Positions 53,984 to 64,000 of a DNA stretch of 64,000 bases are shown here, in pieces. A program made the translations under genes and the position numbers. This DNA comes from Buxus sempervirens (Eukaryota; Streptophyta; Magnoliopsida; Buxales; Buxaceae), in assembly GCA_947561395.2 (NCBI GenBank), contig OX387192.1, forward strand, positions 16,838,221 through 16,902,220, given 5' to 3'. The notes beneath the pieces are model-generated. The model had not been told where the DNA came from and searched no databases. It worked only from the letters and a program-made list of their open reading frames with translations. Position 1 is the stretch's first letter, and each line of letters begins with the position of its first letter.

Positions 53984-55856
53984 ACACAGTAGCATGTTTT
54001 TACATATCCTGTTCCTTTGCCGAATTTTGAAGTGATTTGTGTACAAACCAATGAACCAGCTGGGTTTCCGGGCCACCTGGAAACCCAAGAAGGGACTTGG
54101 ACCAACCGGTCCAACCAGGCACACTTGTGGGCCTTCCAACGGGGCCCACCAAGCCCAATGAACCAAATGCATGCTAATTAAACAACCTAAGTAAAATGAA
54201 CCAATTTAAGCGGACGGGCCAAGCCCAATGCGGCCCGCCCGAACCTTGTGATGTGTATGGATGCATAAAATGCCTGGTTTGGCCGAGACCATGGGCCAGG
54301 GCCTGTCAGGCCCGCTAAAGCCCACCAAGTGAACCAAGTTAGGGCACAAGCCCTAATTTCCAAGGAACCGGGCTTTCACAGCCCAAAGCCTGGATCATGG
54401 GCCCCAGGCCCAATGACCAGCCCACTTTGGCTCAAAAGTAAATAAGATAAATCTAAAGTATCCTTGGCCACCATGTGGGCCCACCCAAGCGGCCCACAGA
54501 CCCATCCGGCCCACTATTTGCATGAAAGACACCTAAGCTTCAATTCAAACCTTAATAAAAATTAATTAACTCATTTTTCCAAAGCCCACAGGGCCTCATA
54601 GGGTTAGACAGAGGCCCACCAAGGGCACACGGGCCAACCTAAGCCCAACAAGGACACCGGTAGGGCCTTCCAACGGGGCCCACACAATCAGACCCACATC
54701 ACTCTAATTAAGAAGATAAAACCGATTAAAGGGACCCACACCACTCAGGTGGTCCCACAAAGACTTAATTCAAAAAGCACGCGGGATTAGGAAACGGGTG
54801 AAAATCAATTAGAAAAGCTGACTCAAAATAGGGAACCCACGGGACCCGTCATCCGACGGGGTGGATTGGGGTGTCTACGGACTTCCCCAGCCCACAACCG
54901 AGAACCAACCTCAGAATCTCAAGCCGCAGACCAAGAGCCCTAATTAAGACAAGATTAGGCACCCAGGTGTCCGCCTGCACCCCATCAGGCGGTGGCGACT
55001 CCGAATTACCCCGTGCCGCGTTTCCCACGCGCGCACATTGTGATAATTTTAAGAAACTGATTAGAATCTACCAATGGTTAGGTTGTGGTAAAGAAGCTGA
55101 TTAGAAATTGCCAATGGTTATGTTGTGGTAATTTAAAAGGGAAAAGACCCATTCCTTGTTCAAAATTATAGCTTAGACTTTAGAGTCTAGCAAAATTTAG
55201 GTGGATTTCTTGCTTTAAGGATCTTAAGGGGCGATTTAAAAAGGGATTTGCAAGGATTTTGAGTCATAAAAAAGGTAAGTAAGTGTTAGGAAATTTCCAG
55301 GTTTGCATAGGAACAATTTGAAGTTCAAAAGTAGAAACCATTCTGTTATTTGGTTTTAAACTGGTGTAAGATTTCGGTGGCTTGCAAAGGCTAAGAATCT
55401 TCACGTAAAAATTCATAATTGTAGTTTAAAATTCAGTTTAAGGTATTTGTAGTTGAATGGAATTGGTTTGGGACCAATCGGAACTCGAGGTATTGCAATA
55501 AAAATCATGAAAAATTGATGGTGTCCGTCCATTTGGTTTTCGCGGCAGGTTATAACCAACTGTAGTAAAACAGCCACAAGCTCCTATAGGAAACTCCGAA
55601 TTACAAACCGTTTGTTGCGTTGGAAACTAGACTTGTAAAGATTTCCAACGATATATGACATGTATACTAATTCCTCATAGATTAAATCAGGTTTAGAATT
55701 CAATCAACCAGTTAAAAATCAGTTCTGCAGAGTGAACAGCAACTGCAAACCAACCGTGGATAATTTGTATCAGTATTATCCGAACATTAAATTGATCTAT
55801 CTCTAACTTGTGTTTGAAGGTGGTTTATAAAAGGAATTGAGTATTGTGTTGGTTGG

Positions 55857-56252
55857 GATGAGGTAACACAGGCCCCGTGTGGCTCCCTCATCTAGTGTTG
55901 TGTTGGGATGAGGTAACATAAGCCCCGTGTGGCTCCCTCATCGAGTATTGTGTTGGTTGGGATGAGGTAACACAGGCCCCGTGTGGCTCCCTCATCTAGT
56001 GTTGTGTTGGGATGAGGTAACATAAGCCCCGTGTGGTTCCCTCATCGAGTATTGTGTTGGTTGGGATGAGGTAACACAGGCCCCGTGTGGCTCCATCATC
56101 GAGTGTTGTGTTGGGATGAGGTAACACAGGCCCCGTGTGGCTCCCTCATCGAGTCTTGTGTTGGCATGAGGTCACATAGACTCCATGTGGCTCCTTCATC
56201 GGATATGGTATTGAGATGAGGTACATAGACCCGGCATGGTTCCCTCGTCAAG
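55857..56252 (+). repeat. 50/54-bp hairpin array in the Del-like LTR
   Basis: GATGAGG...CCCTCATC hairpins start at 55857, 55907, 55961, 56011, 56065, 56115, 56165 and about 56215. Steps alternate 50 and 54 bp, then settle at 50. Each has an inner CACA/TGTG or similar pairing around GGCCCC. The last two copies are degenerate. Confidence 0.88.
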
Positions 56253-58973
56253 TTTGACATGAGATTGGTACTAGATTCGTTTTATATTTGGGTTGTACTT
56301 GCTAACCCCAGGGAGGGGGTACTTCGTAGGGAGATTTCCATGTTTAATGGTATTTTAATTTCTTGTTTGTATTAGATATAGCATACTTATGATAAGGATG
56401 CTCACGTATGGATTTAGCATAGTTTCTGATAAAAATTATATTATGTTTTGTTTCAAATTGCATATCATGGTTTACAATAACACTGTCTTGTGCATATTAC
56501 TTCCTAATGAGATTATGTCGCACGTGTGGTTTTCCCGGTTTACTCAGTGTTTTGTTTTTTTAGCACCAGGAAATTATTTCTCATATAGTGGTATACTTTT
56601 GGGTCATTTAATTAGATATACGGTTATCTGATTTATAGAATCTCTAATCTACGAGTTTTGTACATACACTTTATGCTGACATTGTAGTTTGGTTTACTCT
56701 GATTTTTCTGCTCATTACTAGAGTATTGTGTAAATGATAATGAATTGCTTCTTCGCATGATTTGGATAGAGATTTATCGTATGATATGTTAGCATATTAT
56801 TTCATTAGCTTAAAGTTGCATAAACAGTTTTATATCATGCATGTGCTACTTACTAGGACTTCAGTCTCAAGCGTGTTGGTCTTATCGGTTTTGTTTTAGA
56901 TTCTGCTGGTGAGCTGCATACCGGGGCAGAGTATCAGGGGGAATCTGGAGTATAGGCCGATGGATCCCTATTCCGGCTAGAGATAGAGAAAGCATATATC
57001 TTCTTTGGATAGTTATAAAAATTTATTTTGGATATTGTACATTGTATATGTCGTAATTGAGAGAGAGAGAGAGAGAGGGTGAGAACCTTAGTAAAACTTT
57101 ATTTTAGATATGTGTATTGATGGTCTAGTTTTTGGAATGGATGTATTCTATTTAACTGTTTATCTTGTGTTTTATCAGGTATTGGTTTGAGGGCTTAGCC
57201 CATTCTTGTAAGTACAGGCGTTATATAGCCGTTTTTCTAAAAAAATTTTAGGGTGTTACTTTTGTGTTTGGTTAATTCTTAAGTTAGTTTTTACCACACT
57301 TTGGGCCCTAAGCTAGCGCCCAAGAGCCAATATAGACCCGATACGGGTGGACCTGGTTCCGGGGTGCTACAACCCTAGTTTTTAGAACCCCATTTGATTC
57401 ATGTATTTTGAATGATATATGTTGTTATGTATGGGTTTAGAGAGGCGATTTTTACACATGCACACATCGCACTCATTTTGTCGGAATCGGCTTGTATTTC
57501 GGATCTATCGTATTCATTGTGATAGATTTGAAATAAATAGCCCTAAGCAGTTCTGGGACATTTCTCAATGATTTTCAAAATGTTTTCAAGCAAGTTATCT
57601 TTGAGTATTGAAGACCTCATGGTCCAACCTCTCAGTTTTGGGCATTTTTGCTCCATTTTAGGGTTTTTGGCATATTCTCTCCAATCGAAGAGAATGGTGA
57701 GCCAAACTTATGCCCTATTTCCTCCTGAAGGTTTTTCAACACTTTTTTAAATGATTTTGATTTATATTGCACTGATTACACACACTTTATCACTGTTTTG
57801 GGTTAATTTTACTTAAAAATGGCAAAAATGGACAGCATCTATACCCTAACTTCGGACACTCATAACTTCATCGTCCGGATGAATTTTAGAGTGATTCTAA
57901 AGACATGTGAAAGGTGAGACTGTCTAAGTTATGTCTGTAAAATGTTAGCCATTTTTATTCAGTGGATTGTTGACACCATTCAGTCGAGGTTGAAAGGTCA
58001 GTTCAGGCCAGATTGCTGAACCTGTCACTTCGAATAAGCACCATCTGCTCGATTTAAGCCCGATTTGAATGATTTTGGTTTCACAATTTTTTGATTTCAT
58101 TTGTGTCTTGTATGACTGATTTACTCAGAACTGCCCTATTGCACAATTCTATGCTGATCTGTGATCCTCTGGGCATGTTCGTGAGGTCACACCAGTCACA
58201 TCCGAATGGAGTTTGGTGTGAAGCCTATTTTATTTGAAAGATGGCATTACATACTTCATTCATGCAAATTTTCACGGATTTATATGGAGTCAATTCTCCC
58301 TAATGAATTTCCAAAGTTGTCCACTTGTTACTTTTACCGATTTCCAACAGCAGATTTCAAAGGGGTATAATTCTTAGAGTTTTAACCAGATTTAATTGAA
58401 AATTCACATGAGTCTTTTATTTATCATAATCTTTCAAATGGATTTGGTTTGATTCAATTTGAATTTGATTTGAATGATTTATGGTCAAATGGCTCCATCT
58501 TTTACCAAATTTTCCGGATTTGTCTTAACTTGTTAGTGTTCAAGTTTTGCTTTAATTTCCATTTAAATGGTGATGTCCCAGAAGTGATACTTCCATAAAA
58601 GAAAGTCTAAGATTTATTGGACTTCTCATGTGGAGAGATCATACATATGTTTAATCTTTTTTTTCAAGCCTTTTTGATGATTTTACTTTAGCAAGCCCTC
58701 TTTATTTTGAGCATGAACAACATTTGGCAATCACCTTATGTGGGTGAATGGAGGTGCCTAACATCTTCCCCCATTCATAATCTAATCCCCTTACCTATCT
58801 CTGGATTTTATTTTCAAGTAGAGTTATTTTTACTCTAGATTTGCCTTTTTGCTTATTTTGATGATTTTGGTGTCCATTTACACCTTAAAATTGAATGGTG
58901 GCGACTCTCCCATTTTGTTGAGCCTGTGTGACGATGAAGGGAATCATTTAGGTGATTTTCCATGTCTCACAAC

Positions 58974-58991
58974 TGGCGACTCTGCTAGGGA
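58974..58991 (+). other. Primer binding site
   Basis: TGGCGACTCTGCTAGGGA lies two bases after the LTR end at 58971, so a Tat/Ogre-type element starts here in plus orientation and continues right. Confidence 0.85.
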
Positions 58992-59269
58992 CATGGATTT
59001 AAGCCATGTTTTGTGTTTGTTCATGTTTTATTCTTATTTATGAATGCTTGCTGTTTTGGAAATTTTATGGGGACTTGTTTGATGTATCTAGATTTTGTTT
59101 TGTATGATTAGAAGATTCATGAAGACATGGCATATATGTGGTGCTTGGTTATGCCTAGAAATTTGTTTAGGGAGAGCCTATCCCATAGCATGATTTTGGT
59201 GTATTTTATGATAACATGCTTTGCTTTGGGGATTTAATGTCATATCTCGATGATGGAAATTAACAGCAT

Positions 59270-60060
59270 GAATTCAGTACGGATTTTTGGGGTTTTCAAG
59301 CATGTTTTCCCTAATTAAAACTCTTCTTTTACCATATGATTTGCTACTGTATTTTAGGCTTTGATTTGGGTACAAATAATGCATGTTGAGCACAAAAATG
59401 AAGAGTATAAAATCTGGAAATTCAGTGGGTATTTGTGGGGGTTTTCAAGCATGTTTTCCCTAATAAAACACTTCTTGTACCATACTAGTGGTTGCTGTAT
59501 TTTCAGGTTTTTATTGAGTATAAATAATGCATTTTGATCATAAAATGAAGAGCATTGAAACCCAGGAATTCAGTGGGATTGTGGGAATTTTCAAGCATGT
59601 TTTCCATAATAAAATACTTCTTGTACCATACTAGTGGTTGCTGTATTTTCAGGTTTTTATTGAGTATGAATAATGCATTTTGATCATAAAATGAAGAGCA
59701 TTGAAACCCAGGAATTCAGTGGGATTGTGGGAATTGTCAAGCATGTTTTACCTAATCAAAACCCTTCTTGTACCATATCAGTAGTTGCTGGATTTTTAAG
59801 TTTCAATTTGGGTATGAATGATGCACTTTGAACATAAAAATTAAGAGCATGAAAACTAGGAATTCAGTAGCTATTTTGGGGGGGCTTTCAAGCATGTTTC
59901 TCCTAAAAAAACACTTCTTGTACCATATTATTAGGTGCTGTATTTTTAAGCTTTTGATTTGGGATATAAAATGAAAAAAAAAGGAGCATGAAATCTGGAA
60001 ATTATGGGGATGTTTTTGAGTTTTTCAAGTATGCTTTTCATGGTTAATTGTTGTTTGTAC
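59270..60060 (+). repeat. About 148-bp tandem array, six copies
   Basis: TTCAAGCATGTTTT-type markers occur at 59297, 59447, 59592, 59738, 59889 and (degenerate) 60026. Steps are 137-151 bp. Copies at 59592 and 59738 are the most alike. Confidence 0.85.
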
Positions 60061-60997
60061 AATGTAATAACATGTTTTGGGTGTCACTTTTGTGTATATA
60101 ATGGTCATGAGCATGTTTAGGTGTTTATTATCTTGTGCTTGTGTTTTAAATTCTAATATGATTGTCATATTTGCCTTGGTTTGAAATTGTATGCATGGCT
60201 GCGAAAAAGAGTGGCAAGGGGCTGGGACGTTATGAATGCACCTTGAGTTTCAAATATACTTGAGCACTTTAAACTTTTTGCACAGCCTACCCATTACCTA
60301 TAGGAAGTTGAACTCGAATGTGTGTAGCTTAGCGCACCGATGTCGATACTTCGGAAAGCGAAAGTGAAAACATTTACCTTAGAATTTGAGTCAATGATAT
60401 GATGACAATGGGATCTGTGATTTGATTCCAGGCATCACTAGATTTGAGTTCTAAGTTGCCAATTAAGCCAAAACCAAAAAACCATACGCTTGAAGGTGGA
60501 GAAACACGTTTTCAGCTAAAGTAAATAATTACGTTTGGGGAATTGGGTGTAATTGTGGGAAGGCCGTTTGCATGTTTCACAGGCCAAGGTATAATATGAA
60601 TACCATATTGAATGTAATACAAGGTGGCAAGGTAAAACCGTGTTTCTTTAATGTCATGTAAATTAAAAGCCATGGTGTCCATATGGTTGGGATGAAATTT
60701 TTCCCAAAAGTGTTTGTAGCCTAAGGTTGGTGTAACCCATAGGAAGAGTCTCTAACTCTACTTAGGAGTCATCCTACCCAAAGTCCATGTAGGAGGCAAC
60801 CAAGAATACAAAATCCATGAATTGGTGTATAACTTTGGAGGGTACAAGTACCGTCATGAATTTGTGCATTTTTGCAAGTATGGTGTCAAAGCCCAATTTG
60901 GGACTGAATTTAGAGGCCGAGTCAAGGTGAACATTAAGTGGGAATGAAAATAACATAATCTGGTGAAAAAATGAGCCAAAAAGGGCCATTTCGGCAT

Positions 60998-61137
60998 TAA
61001 CTGACAACTCAGGTCGGTTAAACAATATAATATTCTTATCCGACACATGTCATCGGCAAAGAGGTTATATGTATGTATCCAATCATTTGCATCGGATACA
61101 ATAAAGCATAGCTTTGTCCGATCTGACATGTCAAATA
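60998..61137 (+). repeat. Palindrome array, 39-bp period, in the leader
   Basis: 23-bp units start at 60998, 61037, 61076 and 61115, exactly 39 bp apart. The first is TAACTGA-N9-TCGGTTA. The others are weakened TATCCGA-N9-TCGGATA, the same palindrome as in this element's LTR at 49581. Confidence 0.85.
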
Positions 61138-61454
61138 CAGCCCGGAAATGCATAAATTGAGTTTTTATCCCCATCTTTTGAGAATAAAATGCCTAAAACA
61201 GTGTAAATAATCTATAAGCACCTCAATGGGAGTATGGAAAGATAATTTAAGTGTTCAAAAGGTTTAACAAAAAATTTAACCTAATTTTGGAACACAAATT
61301 CATCTTTCCCTCAAGATACATTAAAGGGGTTAAGGTGTCATATTTCTTGATACCATTTCACCTCAAACATGTTTCAATCAAAATTTTGAACTTGAAAATT
61401 GAGGAAATTCAGCAAATCTAAATATATAAAAGAAATAAAACCTTTGGTTGGTCA

Positions 61455-62360
61455 TCTGCATACCAATCAAATCAAAACTCTGTGGGACACTTGGAAGCCC
61501 TAGAATATTTCAAAAAACCTTTGGTTGGTCACGAGTACCAATCAAATCAAAATTTTGTGGGACACTTGGAAGCCTTAGAATATTCCAAAAAACCTTTGAC
61601 CGGTCACGAGTACCAATCAAATCAAAACTCTGTGGGACACTTGGAAGCCCTAGAATATTCCAAAAAACCTTTGGTTGGTCACGAGTACCAATCAAATCAA
61701 AAATTTGTGGGACACTTGGAAGCCCTAGAATATTCCAAAAACCTTTGGTTGCTCACGAGTACCAATCAAATCAAAACTTTGTGGGACACTTGGAAGCCCT
61801 AGAATATTCCAAAAAACCTTTGGTTGGTCACGAGTACCAATCAAATCAAAAATTTGTGGGACCTTTGGAAGGCCTAGAATATTCTAAAAAACCTTTGGTT
61901 GGTCACGAGTACCAATCAAATCAAAACTTTGTGGGACCTTTGGAAGCCCTAGAATATTCCAAAAAACTTTTGGTTGGTCAATGGTACCAATCAAATCAAA
62001 ACTTTTTGGGACCTTTGGAAGCCCTAGAATATTCTAAAAAACCTTTGGTTGGTCACGGGTACCAATCAAATCAAAACTTTGTGGGACCTTTGGAAGCCCT
62101 AGAATATTCTAAAAAACCTTTGGTTGGTCACGAGTACCAATCAAATCAAAACTTTGTGGGACCTTTGGAAGCCCTAGAATATTCCAAAAAACCTTTGGTT
62201 GGTCACGAGTACCAATCAAATCAAAACTTTGTGGGACCTTTGGAAGCCCTAGAATATTCCAAAAAACCTTTGGTTGGTCACGAGTACCAATCAAATCAAA
62301 ACTTTGTGGGAACTTTGGAAGCCTTAGAATATTCCAAAAAAACCTTTTGTTGGTCACGAG
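61455..62360 (+). repeat. 75-bp minisatellite, about twelve copies
   Basis: The unit runs from CCTTTGGTTGGTCACGAGT to GCCCTAGAATATTCCAAAAA. Copies are 74-75 bp and highly similar. Because 75 is divisible by three, two plus-strand frames stay open for long runs, which explains the 315-codon ORF at 61448-62395. Confidence 0.9.
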
Positions 62361-62364
62361 TACC

Positions 62365-63382
62365 TGTAACGCCCTGGATCCGTGTTGTTCAATAAAGATA
62401 TAACACGTCTCACGGAAGTTAGGTAAGGATCGCTAATGGTTTATGATCGCTGGAAAATCATCTAACTATAACCTATCAGAGTGCACAATTTCATTAATCC
62501 AAGAATGTAACATTTAGAATTTAACTAGAAATCATATGGTTCAACCCCAATAGACTTTAATACACCTCAACATTCAAATTACTCAAATTCGAAACAAGAT
62601 AACCTACAAGTCTAAGGAAGGTAATAGTAGTCTTCCTCCCTCTAAGCCTCAGACGGATCTACCCCAATAGTCGCCTCACCACGAGTATTTGAAAACAAAA
62701 CAAAAACAACAGAGTGAGATACGAATATCTCAGCGAGTAGCACATGCATGCAGAAATAGTTAACCACAGTTCAAAACTATGCATCGATAAACATTCCGTA
62801 CGATTAAACAATTAACATCAATTTCAAGTTCAGACCAAAACCAATTTCATCAGTCAAATCACATCTCAGTTAAGTACGGCAACACATCGATTGGTCAATG
62901 TCATGACTATTGTTTAGTTGATAAATTAAACATGCCAAGTAGACACTCCACACCTCCATGTACACAGTTCCGGCCTACTCAGGGTTTTGGAAACTCTGAA
63001 ATGACGGCCTACTCAAGGTTTCCTCATCCAATGCAGACCTACTCCCCGGGTTTCTGCATTGACAACCAGGCCTACTCAGGGTTACTGGCTGCTCTACACC
63101 GGTCGTGGCAACACACAAGGCCATGCAATTTCAACAACCAACAATAACATTACATTACTAAGCTTAAGCATCTGGATCCAGGACAAGCTAAACCAAAACA
63201 GTAAATCATCGTATAATCGCAATTCCGACATCAAAATAAAGTCATTCATTCCACATCATGTATAACTCATTACAGTTCATCACCTGTCCCTCTGGACCAA
63301 GCAGTATCTCAAGTACTTTCAGTATTTTCTCATTTCCACAACACATGCCATTTGAATACAAAACTCAGTTATTCATACCAAG
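62365..63382 (-). mobile_element. Del/Tekay-like LTR in antisense, 3' part
   Basis: It begins on the plus strand as TGTAACGCCCTGG, the complement of the usual GGGCGTTACA-type end. The conserved CTACTCGCTGAGAT block lies on the minus strand at about 62728-62745. A 32-bp-period set (CCTACTC at 62974, 63008, 63038, 63071) lies at the usual variable-array position. The rest is hidden beyond a further LTR inserted at 63383. Confidence 0.7.
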
Positions 63383-64000
63383 TGTAAGCACCTTATTTTT
63401 GCACCCCTGGAATTGTTGAAAATGAAAACCTTGGCAGAAAGTCAAACCCCGAGGGGACAAAAAGTTGACTTTTTGATCAAGAGAAATTTGGCCACCTTGC
63501 TTTATATCATTGGATATAGAATCTCGACACGATTCCAACGCAACTGAGTTTGCAGGAATCGGAGTCCGGATGAAGGTTCTGCGGGCGGTCAAACTTGTGC
63601 GAAGCCAAAAGTTGACTTTCTGCTAAAATCCGATCCAGATACCTTGCTTTATATCATGGGATAGAGAATCCCGACACGGTTCCAACGCAACTGAGTTTGC
63701 AGGGATCGGAGTCCGGATGAGGGTTCTGCGGGCGGTCAAACTTGGGCAGAGCCAAAAGTTGACTTTCTGGTAAAATCCAATCCAGAGGCCTACCCCTAGG
63801 TCATGGGATAGAGGGCTCTGATACGATTCTAACGCAACTGAGTTTGCCCAGATCGGAGCTCGGATGAAGTAAATATGAGCTGACAAAATTCCCGAGCAGC
63901 AAAACCGGCAATCTGCGCGCGTGGCAAAAAGCTGTACACGTGGCGAGTTGCGCAGGAAAATATCTCGGGGATCAAATCCGTAAATATCCAAACATTCAAA
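63383..64000 (+). mobile_element. Ogre-type LTR (TGTAAGCACC family), cut by the window end
   Basis: It starts TGTAAGCACCTTATTTTTGC and carries the repeated GGAATCGGAGTCCGGATGA units (about 145-bp step). On the plus strand it matches closely the minus-strand LTRs of the gag-only element at 32359-46273. Whether it is a solo LTR or a full element cannot be seen. Confidence 0.85.

Larger units (their letters stand above)
51790..55037 (+). mobile_element. Solo LTR, Ogre-type (TGTAAGCACC family)
   Basis: 3,248 bp, from TGTAAGCACCTC to CACGCGCGCACA, with a perfect TTGTG target duplication (51785-51789, 55038-55042). It is related to the LTRs of the gag-only element but in plus orientation. It shares the repeated GAATCGGAGTCCGGAT units (51830-52250), a TATA box at 52776-52783 and the GGGCCC-rich 3' half. 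It has no interior, so it is a solo LTR. Confidence 0.9.
50327..57371 (+). mobile_element. Del-like solo LTR or LTR-type insertion, itself interrupted
   Basis: Bounded by TGTAAGATC and GGGGTGCTACA with a perfect ACCCT target duplication (50322-50326, 57372-57376). Without the nested 51790-55037 LTR and its duplication it is about 3.8 kb, with no coding domain. Near the end is the block ATGTGCTACTTACTAGGAC (about 56843), as in Del-type LTRs. A purine-rich stretch (50600-50990) gives long spurious ORFs. A GA microsatellite lies at about 57060-57078. Confidence 0.8.
49467..58971 (+). mobile_element. 5' LTR of a Tat/Ogre-type element, interrupted by a nested insertion
   Basis: The LTR is 49467-50326 plus 57377-58971, about 2.45 kb without the insertion. 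It begins TATAGACACCCC (TG changed to TA) and ends CATGTCTCACA, followed 2 bp later by a primer site. A TATA box is at 49890-49897. The landmarks match the LTR at 10346-12185. The interior is split by a 7-kb Del-like LTR-type insertion at ACCCT. Confidence 0.85.
58992..62364 (+). mobile_element. 5' leader of the Tat/Ogre-type element
   Basis: 3.4 kb with no convincing gene. It is filled with three repeat systems: a 148-bp tandem array, a 39-bp palindrome array and a 75-bp minisatellite. gag is not reached before the next inserted LTR at 62365. Confidence 0.7.

Noticed and set aside
61448-62395. 315-codon ORF of 25-residue repeats
   Set aside because: It follows directly from a 75-bp minisatellite. 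A second frame is also open for a long run, and no start context or domain supports translation.

Overview
This is nuclear DNA of a flowering plant (species not determinable from sequence alone) in which nearly every base belongs to nested LTR retrotransposons. The evidence is plant-type Ty3/Gypsy elements of the Tat/Ogre kind, plant mobile domain (PMD) genes, spliced GT-AG genes and AT-rich spacers. There are no rRNA, tRNA, CRISPR or bacterial operon features. The only recognisable host gene is a broken PDCD2-like gene (12185-12994, minus strand).

Layout. 1-12185 is the 3' part of a Tat-like element on the plus strand. It carries an antisense PMD gene (54-5191, split by a 2,982-bp solo LTR with TCATG target duplications), a second solo LTR of the same family (6771-9742), a polypurine tract (10331-10345) and a 3' LTR (10346-12185). 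That LTR abuts the truncated PDCD2-like gene, whose leader and promoter reach about 14.4 kb. 14960-30545 is a complete 15.6-kb Tat element (GTGTG target duplications). It has a decayed sense gag-pol with an added archaeal-type RNase H and, between integrase and the 3' LTR, two antisense PMD genes. 30551-46838 holds a Del/Tekay-like LTR split by a 13.9-kb minus-strand Ogre-like gag-only element (32359-46273, CCTAT duplications). 47280-64000 is a deeper nest: an Ogre-type LTR fragment; a Tat-type LTR (49467-58971) interrupted by a Del-like LTR-type insertion (50327-57371, ACCCT), itself interrupted by an Ogre-type solo LTR (51790-55037, TTGTG); then a primer binding site, a repeat-filled leader, an antisense Del-like LTR, and another Ogre-type LTR running off the end.

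Two things stand out. First, antisense PMD genes with C-terminal coiled coils lie upstream of the 3' LTR in two different Tat-type elements. One of them (26121-29224) keeps an almost unbroken spliced frame of about 989 codons and its own TATA box, while the sense gag-pol of the same element is full of stops. Second, the long LTRs carry arrays of short palindromes with fixed spacing, 39 bp in five arrays and 28 bp in two. The arrays sit at matching positions in related LTRs but use different palindrome sequences. Together these suggest a TE-encoded protein family and a structural cis-element that are both worth testing. Their function is inference, not shown by the sequence.
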